DNA of 64,000 nt from Lachnospiraceae bacterium (GTDB lineage Bacteria > Bacillota > Clostridia > Lachnospirales > Lachnospiraceae): assembly GCA_024403335.1 (NCBI GenBank), contig JAKSSA010000005.1, positions 1 to 64,000 of the forward strand, in the 5' to 3' direction. The notes beneath the pieces are model-generated. The model worked only from the letters and a program-made list of their open reading frames with translations. It made no database searches and had not been told where the DNA came from. A program made the position numbers and the translations under genes. Shown piece after piece: positions 45,068-52,554 of this stretch. How positions within the stretch are numbered: the first letter of the stretch is position 1; each line of letters starts with the position of its first letter.

Positions 45068-45842
45068 TACTTTCAGGTAAAGAAGCAGGGAAGCCGACAA
45101 CACAATGTCCTATACCTTCGTAATTGCCTTCAATACCGATTTCCTTCAAAATCTGCTTGCCTTCTTCTGACTCAAATTCCTCTTTTGCTCTGTGAATCCA
45201 ACAGCTTCCAACACCCAATGCTTCAGCAGCTGTCATCATATTACCCATAACCAAACTGCCGTCATATACATAGGTTCTTACTTCCTTCTTAGCAAGTACT
45301 AAAAGAACACAGGGGGCATTATAGAAAGGATCCATTTTTGCGCCCATAATATCTGCATTCATCTTAGATAATCTTTCAATCAAAGCCTTATCTGTTATTG
45401 CAACAATAATTCCTGCCTGACGGTTCATTCCTGAAGGTGCCCATAATCCTGCTTCGATAATCTTATCGATAATATATTCAGGAACCGGATCCGGCTTAAA
45501 GTTCTTGGTGCTTTTTCGGTTAAGTAAAACCTGCATAGTTTCATTTTCTTCAAATTCGTAATCTATACAAGCTCTGTCTTCGCGAACAGACTTGATAAAA
45601 TCTCCAAACTTCACATGATTGGGATGAACTCTGTACTTCTCTAAATCTTCTGACGAAGCATAGTCAAAAATCAACGAAAGCTCGTAATTGGTGGGTTTAT
45701 CTTTTTCAGAATTCACTACTACCTCAAATCTTCTGATATACTCAATAGGCTTTAAAAGCTCATTTGCAAGCTCGATTGCCCTTGCAATATTTGCCTCTTT
45801 GTTTTCTTCCTTCATTTTGAACATACAAATGTGTCTTACCAT
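45030..45842 (-). CDS. Dabb domain-nitroreductase fusion
   Basis: 270 residues from the ATG at 45842 (AAGGAG six bases upstream). Residues 1-95 form a stress-responsive dimeric alpha/beta barrel (Dabb: MVRHICMFKM, HPNHVKFGDFI). Residues 105-270 are an FMN nitroreductase (RKSTKNFKPDPVPE, AGLWAPSGMNRQ, GVGSCWI, GFP). Likely an NAD(P)H-dependent flavoenzyme; the Dabb part may mediate oligomerisation or bind a ligand. Substrate unknown. Confidence 0.87.
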   Translation of the reverse strand: MVRHICMFKMKEENKEANIARAIELANELLKPIEYIRRFEVVVNSEKDKPTNYELSLIFDYASSEDLEKYRVHPNHVKFGDFIKSVREDRACIDYEFEENETMQVLLNRKSTKNFKPDPVPEYIIDKIIEAGLWAPSGMNRQAGIIVAITDKALIERLSKMNADIMGAKMDPFYNAPCVLLVLAKKEVRTYVYDGSLVMGNMMTAAEALGVGSCWIHRAKEEFESEEGKQILKEIGIEGNYEGIGHCVVGFPASLPESKQRIEGRVFKVK

Positions 45843-45864
45843 AAAATACTCCTTATAAATTATT

Positions 45865-45891
45865 ATAAAAAAGCCGGCCACTAAGACCGGC
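45865..45891 (-). terminator. Rho-independent terminator after the zinc-ribbon gene
   Basis: Stem GCCGGTC-TTAGT-GGCCGGC with one wobble pair, followed by TTTTTTAT on the minus strand. It lies between the zinc-ribbon and nitroreductase genes, so the latter needs its own promoter or read-through. Confidence 0.8.
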
Positions 45892-45903
45892 AAATCCTCA
45901 AGT

Positions 45904-46338
45904 TTATTTCAGGAAACCGAAGTTCCTGATAATAGGTGAATCAACAGCCTTACCTTTGCATACATTCAAAAATGCCATAATGATTAATACCAAAGATACA
46001 AGTGCATAAATTGCAAAAACAAACCATCCAAGAACCGGAATAATACATACTATGATTGAAATGATCAGGCAAATCTCAATTTTAAGGCTGTTCTTAACAT
46101 GGAATGCAACAAATTTATTATCGCGGCAAGCCAACAAAGCTATAATAATGCCTATAACTCCAAGCAGATAAACTGCCAAGCCAAAAACCTTACCTTCTGA
46201 AATTTCAGCTGATGTGAACTCTGATGTGTGATCAAAAACATTAATCTTTCCATTTAAACCAACAACAGCTTCCCCACAATTTGAGCATACTACATCAGTG
46301 TCTTCTAACTGTGTACCACACTTTGAACAATACTTCAT
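45904..46338 (-). CDS. Zinc-ribbon protein with DUF4870-like membrane domain
   Basis: 144 residues from the ATG at 46338 (GGGGGTG five bases upstream). A C-terminal-facing zinc ribbon (CSKCG and CSNCG, residues 4-22) is followed by three or four membrane helices (about 55-135). Small proteins of this type are common in Firmicutes; role unknown. Confidence 0.8.
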   Translation of the reverse strand: MKYCSKCGTQLEDTDVVCSNCGEAVVGLNGKINVFDHTSEFTSAEISEGKVFGLAVYLLGVIGIIIALLACRDNKFVAFHVKNSLKIEICLIISIIVCIIPVLGWFVFAIYALVSLVLIIMAFLNVCKGKAVDSPIIRNFGFLK

Positions 46339-46408
46339 AAAAACACCCCCATTTGTTTTAACTTTTATTATACCTTCCAAAGCCCTTTAGCTTTATAAGA
46401 ATTTTACA

Positions 46409-47047
46409 TTATATGAACAAAGAAAACAAGCCATACTTTTCCAAATCCACTTTGCCGCAAACCACCTCTACTCCTTCTGCTTCAAGAAGTCTTGCCTGCA
46501 CTTTTTCCCCTCCAAAAGCAAATTCACCCGCCAACTCACCTTTTGAATTTACAACTCTGAAACAGGGAATATGCTCAGGATCCGGATTTTTATGCAACGC
46601 ATTTCCAACTGCCCTTGACATTTTTCTGTTTCCTGCAAGTTCTGCCACCTGGGCATAGGTTGCAACTCTGCCATATGGGATTTGCTTAACTGCTTCATAT
46701 ATTCGCTTTGTAGGGCTGTCTGTTACCAAAAAATAGCTTTCGCCTATTATTTTCTTTATTTCTTCTTCAGGAATCAAACCATCTATCCTGACCTGAGTCC
46801 AATGCTGTTTACTTAAATGATATGCAGGTATCACACTTTCAGGATAAGAAGATTTGTAAAAATCTCTAAGTAAAGGGTCAAGCTTGACAGTTATGTTAAG
46901 GAATCCATCTTTAATAAAGGTCCACACAAAAACCTTATTTGTCAGTTTATCTCTTAAAAGCTGCCAGTTATCATCATGAAAAGGTGCATCAAGAATTGTA
47001 TTATCAAACTCTAAGCCAAGCTTTATTATATCCTCACGCGATAGCAT
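46409..47047 (-). CDS. YjbR/MmcQ domain fused to an alkyltransferase-like (MGMT) domain
   Basis: 212 residues. The N-terminal 110 residues follow the YjbR DNA-binding pattern (MLSREDIIKLGLEF, HLSKQHWTQVRIDG). Residues about 115-200 are the O6-alkylguanine-DNA alkyltransferase helix-turn-helix and active-site region (IPYGRVATYAQVAELAG, RAVGNALHKNPDP, IPCFRVVNSKG). The acceptor Cys is present but PCHRV reads PCFRV, so the normally conserved His is Phe and activity is uncertain. It overlaps the HAD gene by 14 bases. Confidence 0.85.
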   Translation of the reverse strand: MLSREDIIKLGLEFDNTILDAPFHDDNWQLLRDKLTNKVFVWTFIKDGFLNITVKLDPLLRDFYKSSYPESVIPAYHLSKQHWTQVRIDGLIPEEEIKKIIGESYFLVTDSPTKRIYEAVKQIPYGRVATYAQVAELAGNRKMSRAVGNALHKNPDPEHIPCFRVVNSKGELAGEFAFGGEKVQARLLEAEGVEVVCGKVDLEKYGLFSLFI

Positions 47048-47681
47048 TTACCATCTCCTCAACCGTATCTGCAACAAAATCTGCACCTGCACCAGCCAAT
47101 TCTTCCCTTGTGCCATAGCCAAAAGTCACGCCCATTGACTTAATATTATTCTCTTTAGCTCCTTCTATGTCATGAAAACGGTCCCCTATCATAAGCACTT
47201 TCCAAGGCTCATTGATATTTAGGCTTTCAAGAGCATGTCTGATTACTTCCCCTTTTTTGTTTCGCTTTCCATTAACAAATAATGCACCTGAAACAAATTC
47301 AAAATATTCAGACAGCTTAAAATAGTCAAGGATACGGATAGCAAAGGGTTCTGGCTTCGAAGTTGCTATAACAAGCTTATATCCTTTTTCCTTTATTGCT
47401 TTTAACGCCTCTGGTATTCCCTCGATTACGGAATTTTCCAATAAGCCTTTATCAGAAAAATATTCTCTGTAATCTGCCACTGCCTGGTTCGCCTCCTCAT
47501 CAGACATCCCAAAAGTTTTAAAAGAATCAAAAAGAGGCGGCCCTATAAATTTGTAAAGTTCACTTCTTTCCTTAACTTCTATATTATGTTTTTTTAAAGC
47601 ATAAATAAAAGAGTTGGTTATCCCAAGTGCCGGATCTGTCAATGTACCATCAAGATCAAAAAACAAATATTCAAAAGACAT
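47034..47681 (-). CDS. HAD-IA hydrolase (phosphoglycolate phosphatase-like)
   Basis: 215 residues from the ATG at 47681 (GGAGGAATAAA upstream). Motif I FFDLDGTLTD, a four-helix cap, motif II TSKP, and MIGDRFHDIEGAK as motif IV. Substrate not predictable. It is the last host gene before the integrated element. Confidence 0.9.
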   Translation of the reverse strand: MSFEYLFFDLDGTLTDPALGITNSFIYALKKHNIEVKERSELYKFIGPPLFDSFKTFGMSDEEANQAVADYREYFSDKGLLENSVIEGIPEALKAIKEKGYKLVIATSKPEPFAIRILDYFKLSEYFEFVSGALFVNGKRNKKGEVIRHALESLNINEPWKVLMIGDRFHDIEGAKENNIKSMGVTFGYGTREELAGAGADFVADTVEEMVNAIA

Positions 47682-47682
47682 T

Positions 47683-47841
47683 TTATTCCTCCACCACATT
47701 AACATTCTTCTTCAATCTGTTCAAACACCAGAAAAATGCCATCGGCAATCCCATCCAAAGTACTCTTAAGCTGGTGGCTTTCTCCAAAGCTAAACCGTTC
47801 AAACTTATATCTGCGCCAGGTTGCTTATCAGTAAAGCACAT
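47683..47841 (-). CDS. Small ORF with a membrane helix at the element-host junction
   Basis: 52 codons from the ATG at 47841 to a TAA at 47683, which ends two bases before the HAD start and inside its ribosome site. The last 20 residues read like a membrane segment followed by basic residues (RVLWMGLPMAFFWCLNRLKK). No ribosome site precedes the ATG. It may be the 3' remnant of a host gene cut by the integrated element, or a real small membrane protein. Confidence 0.35.
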   Translation of the reverse strand: MCFTDKQPGADISLNGLALEKATSLRVLWMGLPMAFFWCLNRLKKNVNVVEE

Positions 47842-47979
47842 AAAATACCGATAAAATCAGCGTTGTTAAGCTCCTATTTCTCATCGGTTACCTGAAAAAT
47901 GTAAAACTTTAAATAAAGTGTTTACAAGCCCTATAATTTATGGGCTTTCATAACAGTCTCAATCTTTACTACACCACTT

Positions 47980-49122
47980 TTACACCATTTTCTCCATAAG
48001 TGCCATTTCACTTTTCAGCGTTTCTTCCTCAACATGACAATATAAATCCATCGTCATCTGAAGCGAATTATGGCCGAGCAACTTCTGTAAATTCTTTGGT
48101 TTCATACCTCTGGCTATAGCTTTGGTTGCGAAGGTATGTCTTAACCCGTGAGGTGTAAAACGTTCGAAGTTTGCCTCTGGGTTTTCTCGGTTGATTTTGT
48201 CAACAATCTCATTCAGAGCCCGGCGAACATTTGTCTCATGAATAGGGTTGTTGGTCTTACTACAAAACACAAGATTTTCCATACTTTCTCTTGGATTGTG
48301 TCGTATTTCAACATGTTTTTTCCAATTCAACTGACGTTCCAAAGCTGTACGAACTTCAGTTGTCATTGGAATGCTTCTACGTCCTGCTTTTGTCTTTGGA
48401 TGATGAAATTCATAAATGGCATCACCATCATTAGGAAGATAACAAAGAGTTTTCTCAACTCTTATTATTCCTTCATTAAAATCCACGCAATCCCATGTAA
48501 GCCCGAGAATTTCTCCCATCCTCATACCGGTTCCTAACCCAACGATAAGAAAATTTTGTAACTGCTCTGACTTTTTTACAGCCATAAGTGTAGCAATCTC
48601 TGTATCACTCAAAATACGTTTTTCTTCTGGAATCCTATTTTGAATAGTTGTATTAATGCCATATGCGGCATGACGAGGAATCAGCTCAGACTCTACTGCC
48701 CTATTCAAAATATCTATAAGTAACGCCTTGCAGTCGCTTCGAGAAGCATCACTCTTGAGCTCATTAAATGCTTCTTGTAACACTACCAGCTTTAATCCTG
48801 TAAGTTTACGCCATCCAAGTAACTCTCGTATACGTTCATATTGAATCTGATATGTATGAAGAGTTGTATCTCTGCAATGTGACTTACAGGTTTTAAACCA
48901 AATCTCATACCAGTCATTTAGAGTCATACTGGAATCCGCAACATTTTCATGCTTATAATCAGCATGTTGCTCATCACGAAGCATACGCGTAATATCTGAT
49001 ACAGTCTTCGCATATATTGTTTGGCGCTTACCGAATCGATTAGTAAAGCGTGCCATATATAAGCCATCCTGTCGCTGTGTAATTCCTTTGCCAAGCTCTT
49101 TTCCTTTTAAACTTTTGCCCAT
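47980..49122 (-). CDS. int: Tyrosine recombinase / integrase
   Basis: About 380 residues from the ATG at 49122 (AAAGGGAATTG upstream; the longer frame has no site). An N-terminal arm-binding and SAM-like core-binding domain leads to the catalytic domain with the full R-K-H-R-H-Y set: GMRMGEILGL (Arg), PHGLRHTFAT (HxxR), LLGHNSLQMTMDLYCHV (His and nucleophile Tyr). It catalyses site-specific integration and, with Xis, excision. The 3' end points to the att site at the element's edge. Confidence 0.95.
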   Translation of the reverse strand: MGKSLKGKELGKGITQRQDGLYMARFTNRFGKRQTIYAKTVSDITRMLRDEQHADYKHENVADSSMTLNDWYEIWFKTCKSHCRDTTLHTYQIQYERIRELLGWRKLTGLKLVVLQEAFNELKSDASRSDCKALLIDILNRAVESELIPRHAAYGINTTIQNRIPEEKRILSDTEIATLMAVKKSEQLQNFLIVGLGTGMRMGEILGLTWDCVDFNEGIIRVEKTLCYLPNDGDAIYEFHHPKTKAGRRSIPMTTEVRTALERQLNWKKHVEIRHNPRESMENLVFCSKTNNPIHETNVRRALNEIVDKINRENPEANFERFTPHGLRHTFATKAIARGMKPKNLQKLLGHNSLQMTMDLYCHVEEETLKSEMALMEKMV

Positions 49123-49208
49123 TTTCAATTCCCTTTCTAAATAAAAAGGGAGGCAAATATGTTGTATAATAATACTAACACAATTTGCCTCCGTACACCA
49201 ATAGTATT

Positions 49209-49415
49209 TTAGATAGTATTGGCAGAAATCCAACGATCAAGTGCCTTCTTATCAGCATACCATCGGTTCCCTACCTGTACACCAAAACCATTATAGCCTC
49301 GTAAAAGTTCTCTCGCCTTAGTCTCACCAATGCCAAGATAGTTGCAGACTTCTTTAAGTGTAAGAAGACGCTTAGTCTCAGTTAATGTTTCTTCTTTAAC
49401 TTGATTAAACATCAT
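49209..49415 (-). CDS. Excisionase (helix-turn-helix, Tn916 Xis-like)
   Basis: 68 residues (or 67 from the second ATG, better spaced from GGAGGTG). A winged-helix MerR/Xis pattern: LLTLKEVCNYLGIGETKARELLRG then GNRWYADKKALDRWI. It bends att DNA and sets the direction of recombination. It lies 86 bases upstream of the integrase start and overlaps the end of a 48-codon small ORF's ribosome region. Confidence 0.85.
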   Translation of the reverse strand: MMFNQVKEETLTETKRLLTLKEVCNYLGIGETKARELLRGYNGFGVQVGNRWYADKKALDRWISANTI

Positions 49416-49416
49416 G

Positions 49417-49563
49417 TCACCTCCTTTTCAAAGTCTGTAATTTTTTAAGTTCTTCAGTCTTAGCATTTATTCTTGCCAGCACATCATATGCAAGCGGAAT
49501 AAAAGATGGTAAATTCGCACCGTATTTGTTATTTAGCTCATCATGTAAAAATAAATTATTCAT
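49417..49563 (-). CDS. 48-residue small protein between the DnaC-like and excisionase genes
   Basis: ATG at 49563 with AGAAAGGAAAAT directly upstream; TGA at 49417 ends two bases before the excisionase ATG, whose ribosome site lies in its last codons. Sequence is soluble, helical at the C-terminus (ARINAKTEELKKLQTLKRR). Good start signals and tight packing argue that it is real. Function unknown. Confidence 0.65.
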   Translation of the reverse strand: MNNLFLHDELNNKYGANLPSFIPLAYDVLARINAKTEELKKLQTLKRR

Positions 49564-49597
49564 ATTTTCCTTTCTGTATTCTTTTCAACGTTGTCTT

Positions 49598-50356
49598 TTA
49601 TAGCCTTTGTAACAGCCTTAATTTCTCAGTTGCTACATTTTTCCTTTTACTTAGTCCTGTAATCAGCACAGGAACGCACATTTCCAAAATTCTGTCATAG
49701 ATTCGTTTTTTATCAACTGATACCTCATCTTTAATAATGTTAAGGCTTAAATTAGTAGTAACAATCAAAGGAAGCCCCGAGCGATATCTCCGGTCAATCA
49801 CATTGAAAACATTTTCTGTAGCGTACTCTGTATTTCTTTCTGCACCAAGATCGTCGATAATCAGCAACTCATATTTCGCAAACTTATCTATATATTCATT
49901 TTTATCCTCGCAACAGAACAAATCGTTAATAATAGTAGAAAAATTCGTCATTCTGACTGTGCGTCCTTTTTCCAAAAGAGCATTGGCAATACATCCCGCC
50001 AGAAATGACTTTCCGGTTCCCACGTCGCCCCAAAACAAAATACCAACATTGTTCCTTTTCATTTCATCAAAATTGTCTACATACTTTCTTGCATATTCAG
50101 AAGCTGCTACTGTTCCATCATCATTTAAAAAATTCCATTTATACATTGCTTTGTCTGTAAAACAAAAAGAACGATTGCGAACAAAGGCTTCTTCTCTTTC
50201 CCTTTGCAACCGTGCTCTTTCCTCTTCCTCCATCGCTGTCCTTTCGCACAAGCAACGTAGCGGATATTTGTCAATTCTCATGGTTTTTCTTATCTCTTCA
50301 GGAAATAGTGCTTCTTTGGGTTCACCGCATACCGGACATATTTTTATATCATCCAT
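49598..50356 (-). CDS. DnaC/IstB-like AAA+ ATPase (helicase loader)
   Basis: About 252 residues. N-terminal Cys pairs (CPVCGEP, CLCERT; likely a zinc finger), Walker A WGDVGTGKSFLA, Walker B LLIIDDLGAE, sensor motif TTNLS and a Box VII-like Arg. It starts directly after the RepA_N stop. Proteins of this type load the replicative helicase at the initiator-bound origin. Confidence 0.88.
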   Translation of the reverse strand: MDDIKICPVCGEPKEALFPEEIRKTMRIDKYPLRCLCERTAMEEEERARLQREREEAFVRNRSFCFTDKAMYKWNFLNDDGTVAASEYARKYVDNFDEMKRNNVGILFWGDVGTGKSFLAGCIANALLEKGRTVRMTNFSTIINDLFCCEDKNEYIDKFAKYELLIIDDLGAERNTEYATENVFNVIDRRYRSGLPLIVTTNLSLNIIKDEVSVDKKRIYDRILEMCVPVLITGLSKRKNVATEKLRLLQRL

Positions 50357-50357
50357 C

Positions 50358-50858
50358 TTATAATGAGTCTCCTTTCTCACATTTATAATCAATTATCTTT
50401 TCCTGTTTATATATAATATTATTAGCAGCAACTTTTCCGACCGTAGAACAGTTTGTTTTCCGGCTTATATAAGGTTTATTTTCCGACCGTAAATAGTCAG
50501 TATTCTGACTTATAATACTTGAAGCCGGAATTTTAACAAAAAGCATGTTATTTCGCCCGACATTACTCCTTTTCTTTTCAACCAATCCTACAGCTACAAG
50601 TTCATTAATATTTGCCTTAACTGATGTAACACTTCTGTTAACTTCTTCTGCCAGGTCCTTCAAAGTATAAATGACATATGCTCTGCCATCATCATCAAAG
50701 AAATCATTCACCATAGAAAGCTGTGCCCTGCTTAAGAGTTTCGCATAGATTATCATTGAGGTGCTGCTGATATGCATCCCATATATTTCATTTGGAATTG
50801 CAGAAAAGTTATTCAATCTTGTGTTTTTTCTTAAAAATTCTTTTTTATTTTCGTCCAA
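50358..50858 (-). CDS. RepA_N-type replication initiator
   Basis: About 166 residues from a TTG at 50858, chosen because AAAGGAGG lies five bases upstream; the frame is open further up but without a site. The RepA_N winged-helix pattern is visible: NFSAIPNEIYG, then IYAKLLSRAQLSMVNDFFDDDGRAYVIYTLKDLAEEV and the VKANINELVAVGLVEKKRSNVGRNNMLFV wing. The C-terminal about 50 residues are low-complexity. It should bind the iterons just upstream. Confidence 0.83.
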   Translation of the reverse strand: MDENKKEFLRKNTRLNNFSAIPNEIYGMHISSTSMIIYAKLLSRAQLSMVNDFFDDDGRAYVIYTLKDLAEEVNRSVTSVKANINELVAVGLVEKKRSNVGRNNMLFVKIPASSIISQNTDYLRSENKPYISRKTNCSTVGKVAANNIIYKQEKIIDYKCEKGDSL

Positions 50859-50974
50859 AAAATCCTCCTTTGCATCAAATAAAAAAAGCATCTGAAATGA
50901 AATATTGCTTTCCAAAATCATATGCTTTATCATCGTTATTTTCTTTTATAAATATGCCTGAAATTTGTGATTAT

Positions 50975-51274
50975 TCGTTATAACCATTTGTATGCACATT
51001 GTTATAACAATTTGTGCGTACATTGTTATAACAAAGACCTTATCTTTTAGCATGGCAAGATACGGTTTTGTGACCACGCAAATTCCAGCCTTGTTAAGGA
51101 ATTCCCTTAAAATCCCTTCATACTTTGTGCGTACATTTGTTATAACTTGTTATAACAAATGCATGACATTTTTTGTGCGTACAAATGTTATAACAAATTG
51201 TACGTACATTGTTATAACACTTGTGTGCACATTGTTATAACAAACGCCTTATCTTTTAGCATGGCAAGATACGG
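50975..51274. repeat. Iteron field / probable replication origin of the element
   Basis: At least seven GTTATAAC palindromes, mostly as TTGTTATAACAA (50999, 51023, 51137, 51147, 51185, 51209, 51232), plus a degenerate one at 50975. Most are flanked by TTGTGCGTACA-like motifs. A 28-bp direct repeat (CCTTATCTTTTAGCATGGCA...) occurs at 51038-51065 and 51247-51274. The region is A/T-rich, has no gene and lies directly upstream of the RepA_N gene. These features fit an iteron-regulated origin. A TTAAGG-AATTC-CCTTAA inverted repeat (51092-51110) is also present. Confidence 0.75.
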
Positions 51275-51369
51275 GCTTTGTTATACGCACAAAGTTTTCT
51301 TGTTAGGGAAAAATTTCCCCAAACCCTAATTTCAAAATATTTGCCGATATAATATTTTTAACAAATATA

Positions 51370-51735
51370 GGTAGTATCATGTTCCTCTAATAAGAACATT
51401 AAAATGTATGCACTTGTTCCTCTTCGCCCTGCATACTCGTGGGAACTACAGTAGAACCGCTCAATCGCGTTCACGGCGCCAAACACTTACCTACATTCGA
51501 CTACCTTCTCTTCTTGCCGTTGTGAGAATCGGGACGGTCTCTTACCGCCCCTCATGGACTATTATCCCTCCGCGAAAGTTTTCACCCTCTTTATAAAGCA
51601 CATCCCCCGGGTCTCGTTCTTCACCTCTCAGTCCTTCGAACTACTACATTTCCTTTTCCTGTGAAAATTACTCTGTTGGGTTGATTCCAGTGGTTGTTTG
51701 CTTCCCGAGAAACTTTTCTCGGAGTTTTATCCTAA
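51370..51735 (-). ncRNA. Candidate structured RNA gene (about 360 nt)
   Basis: A GC-rich, stop-dense stretch in otherwise A/T-rich sequence. Minus-strand promoter TTGACA (51755-51760), 19-base spacer, TAGGAT (51730-51735). The 5' end folds as CCGAGAA-AAGT-TTCTCGG (51706-51723). Further stems: GGGGCGGT-AAGAG-ACCGTCCC near 51530-51560, GTATGC...GCATAC near 51400-51440, and ATGTTCTT...AGGAACAT near 51380-51400. G-rich, purine-rich bias on the minus strand supports that orientation. I could not assign a family; the Rfam mobile-element-associated large RNAs are candidates to test. Confidence 0.55.
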
Positions 51736-51760
51736 CTGTAGCTGCTATTCAATTGTCAAT
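51730..51760 (-). promoter_or_regulatory. Promoter of the structured RNA candidate
   Basis: TTGACA, 19-base spacer, TAGGAT on the minus strand. The -35 is consensus; the spacer is slightly long. It overlaps the 3' end of the small SOS-box ORF. Confidence 0.5.
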
Positions 51761-51988
51761 GTACATTAAGGCCGTTTTTCTGTCGTATACACATAATGTC
51801 ACATACAAAAAAGCAAAATAAAAAGCACTATAGATAACAAAAACATAAGACATAAGTCTATTGTTCCTGCGTCCATAGTGCTTAACTTCAACTCGTGCAG
51901 TGATATTTACATGATCACAGAGGTAACCTCTCGCTGCAACTCTAAAATAATATTCAGAGTTCTCCGTCGCCTTTATCAGGCTGGCCAT
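51749..51988 (-). CDS. Small membrane-protein candidate behind an SOS box
   Basis: 79 codons, one clear hydrophobic segment at about residues 46-67 (SYVFVIYSAFYFAFLYVTLCVY) after a basic, polar N-terminus (KHYGRRNNR), then a short charged tail. The ribosome site is weak (TTTAAG). An inverted repeat TTTATCTG/CAGATAAA lies in the leader. It may be an SOS-induced membrane peptide, by analogy with TisB or YneA, but this is inference; homology was not recognised. The frame could also be fortuitous. Confidence 0.4.
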   Translation of the reverse strand: MASLIKATENSEYYFRVAARGYLCDHVNITARVEVKHYGRRNNRLMSYVFVIYSAFYFAFLYVTLCVYDRKTALMYIDN

Positions 51989-52058
51989 CTTAAATTTTAT
52001 AAATTACTTATCCGAGATTCTAGTTTTATCTGTTTTATTAAATCAGATAAATTTCGCT

Positions 52059-52072
52059 CGAACATTTGTTCA
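52059..52072. promoter_or_regulatory. SOS/LexA operator CGAACATTTGTTCA
   Basis: It matches the Gram-positive LexA consensus CGAACRNRYGTTYC in both half-sites (CGAAC and GTTC; the central bases differ slightly). It overlaps a possible minus-strand promoter TTGAAC, 17-base spacer, TTATCT, reading toward the small membrane-protein ORF 70 bases away. Confidence 0.65.
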
Positions 52073-52212
52073 ACTCGGTGGTAGAATATTACCACTATAA
52101 AAAATATAATGCAAGTATTTTTTTATAAAAAAGTTATTGAAGGTCAAAAATTGCTTTTGCTGCTCATGCATTACTAATCAAATGGTTTATGGATTAACTC
52201 TTGCAATTTTCC

Positions 52213-52536
52213 TTATAGATTACTCAAAGGGCTTGTAAACCAAAAGGGAATCCTGATAAAATGACTTTTGTACTCATCAGAAGTAAAACCCCACATTGGC
52301 AATAGAATCACCATCATCGTCCTTACCACTATTTTCAATGGACAGACGTTCATAATATCCCCAGCATCAAATTTAACTGTTCCTTTGCTGTCATTAAAGA
52401 AAATATCAAGTGCTTCCAATACTGTCGATTTGCCTACATCATTTTTGCCCACGAATGCAGTTAAATCATCAAATAGAACTTTTACAGGTCCTTGGTATCC
52501 TCGGAAATTGACTAATGAAATACTTTCTAATCGCAT
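52213..52536 (-). pseudogene. Truncated, frameshifted OLD-family ATPase
   Basis: The first 63 codons match the N-terminus of OLD/RecF-type ATPases: MRLESISLVNFRGYQGP, then VGKNDVGKST (Walker A) and LEALDIFFND. At about 52351-52357 the natural reading moves to another frame (RLSIENSGKDDGDSIANVGF) and meets a TGA at 52277, as if one A of an AAT codon were lost. The remaining domains, including the Toprim nuclease, are missing. It starts 18 bases after the helicase stop, so it was probably a functional fifth gene of the defence operon. Confidence 0.82.
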
Positions 52537-52554
52537 ATTCTGTCTCCAATAATA

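Larger units (their letters stand above)
47926..51300. mobile_element. Left module of an integrated replicating element (integrase, excisionase, DnaC, RepA_N, iterons)
   Basis: Tyrosine integrase, excisionase, a DnaC-like loader and a RepA_N-type initiator lie in one minus-strand block, with iterons upstream of the initiator. A hairpin AAGCCC...GGGCTT (47926-47947) lies just beyond the integrase stop, where an att site would be expected. The right boundary is not in the window; the structured RNA, the SOS-box gene and the defence operon may be its cargo. No relaxase is seen in this part. Confidence 0.75.

Noticed and set aside
47926..47947. tRNA gene as the attachment site of the element.
   Set aside because: No cloverleaf or anticodon arm could be drawn; only a short AT-rich hairpin is visible.
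50940..51300. CRISPR-like repeats in the iteron region.
   Set aside because: Palindromes are 12 bp with irregular spacing and no unique spacers of constant length; iterons fit better.
51408..51596. 62-codon plus-strand frame in the RNA candidate region.
   Set aside because: No ribosome site; Arg/Ser/Leu-rich composition typical of translated structured RNA.
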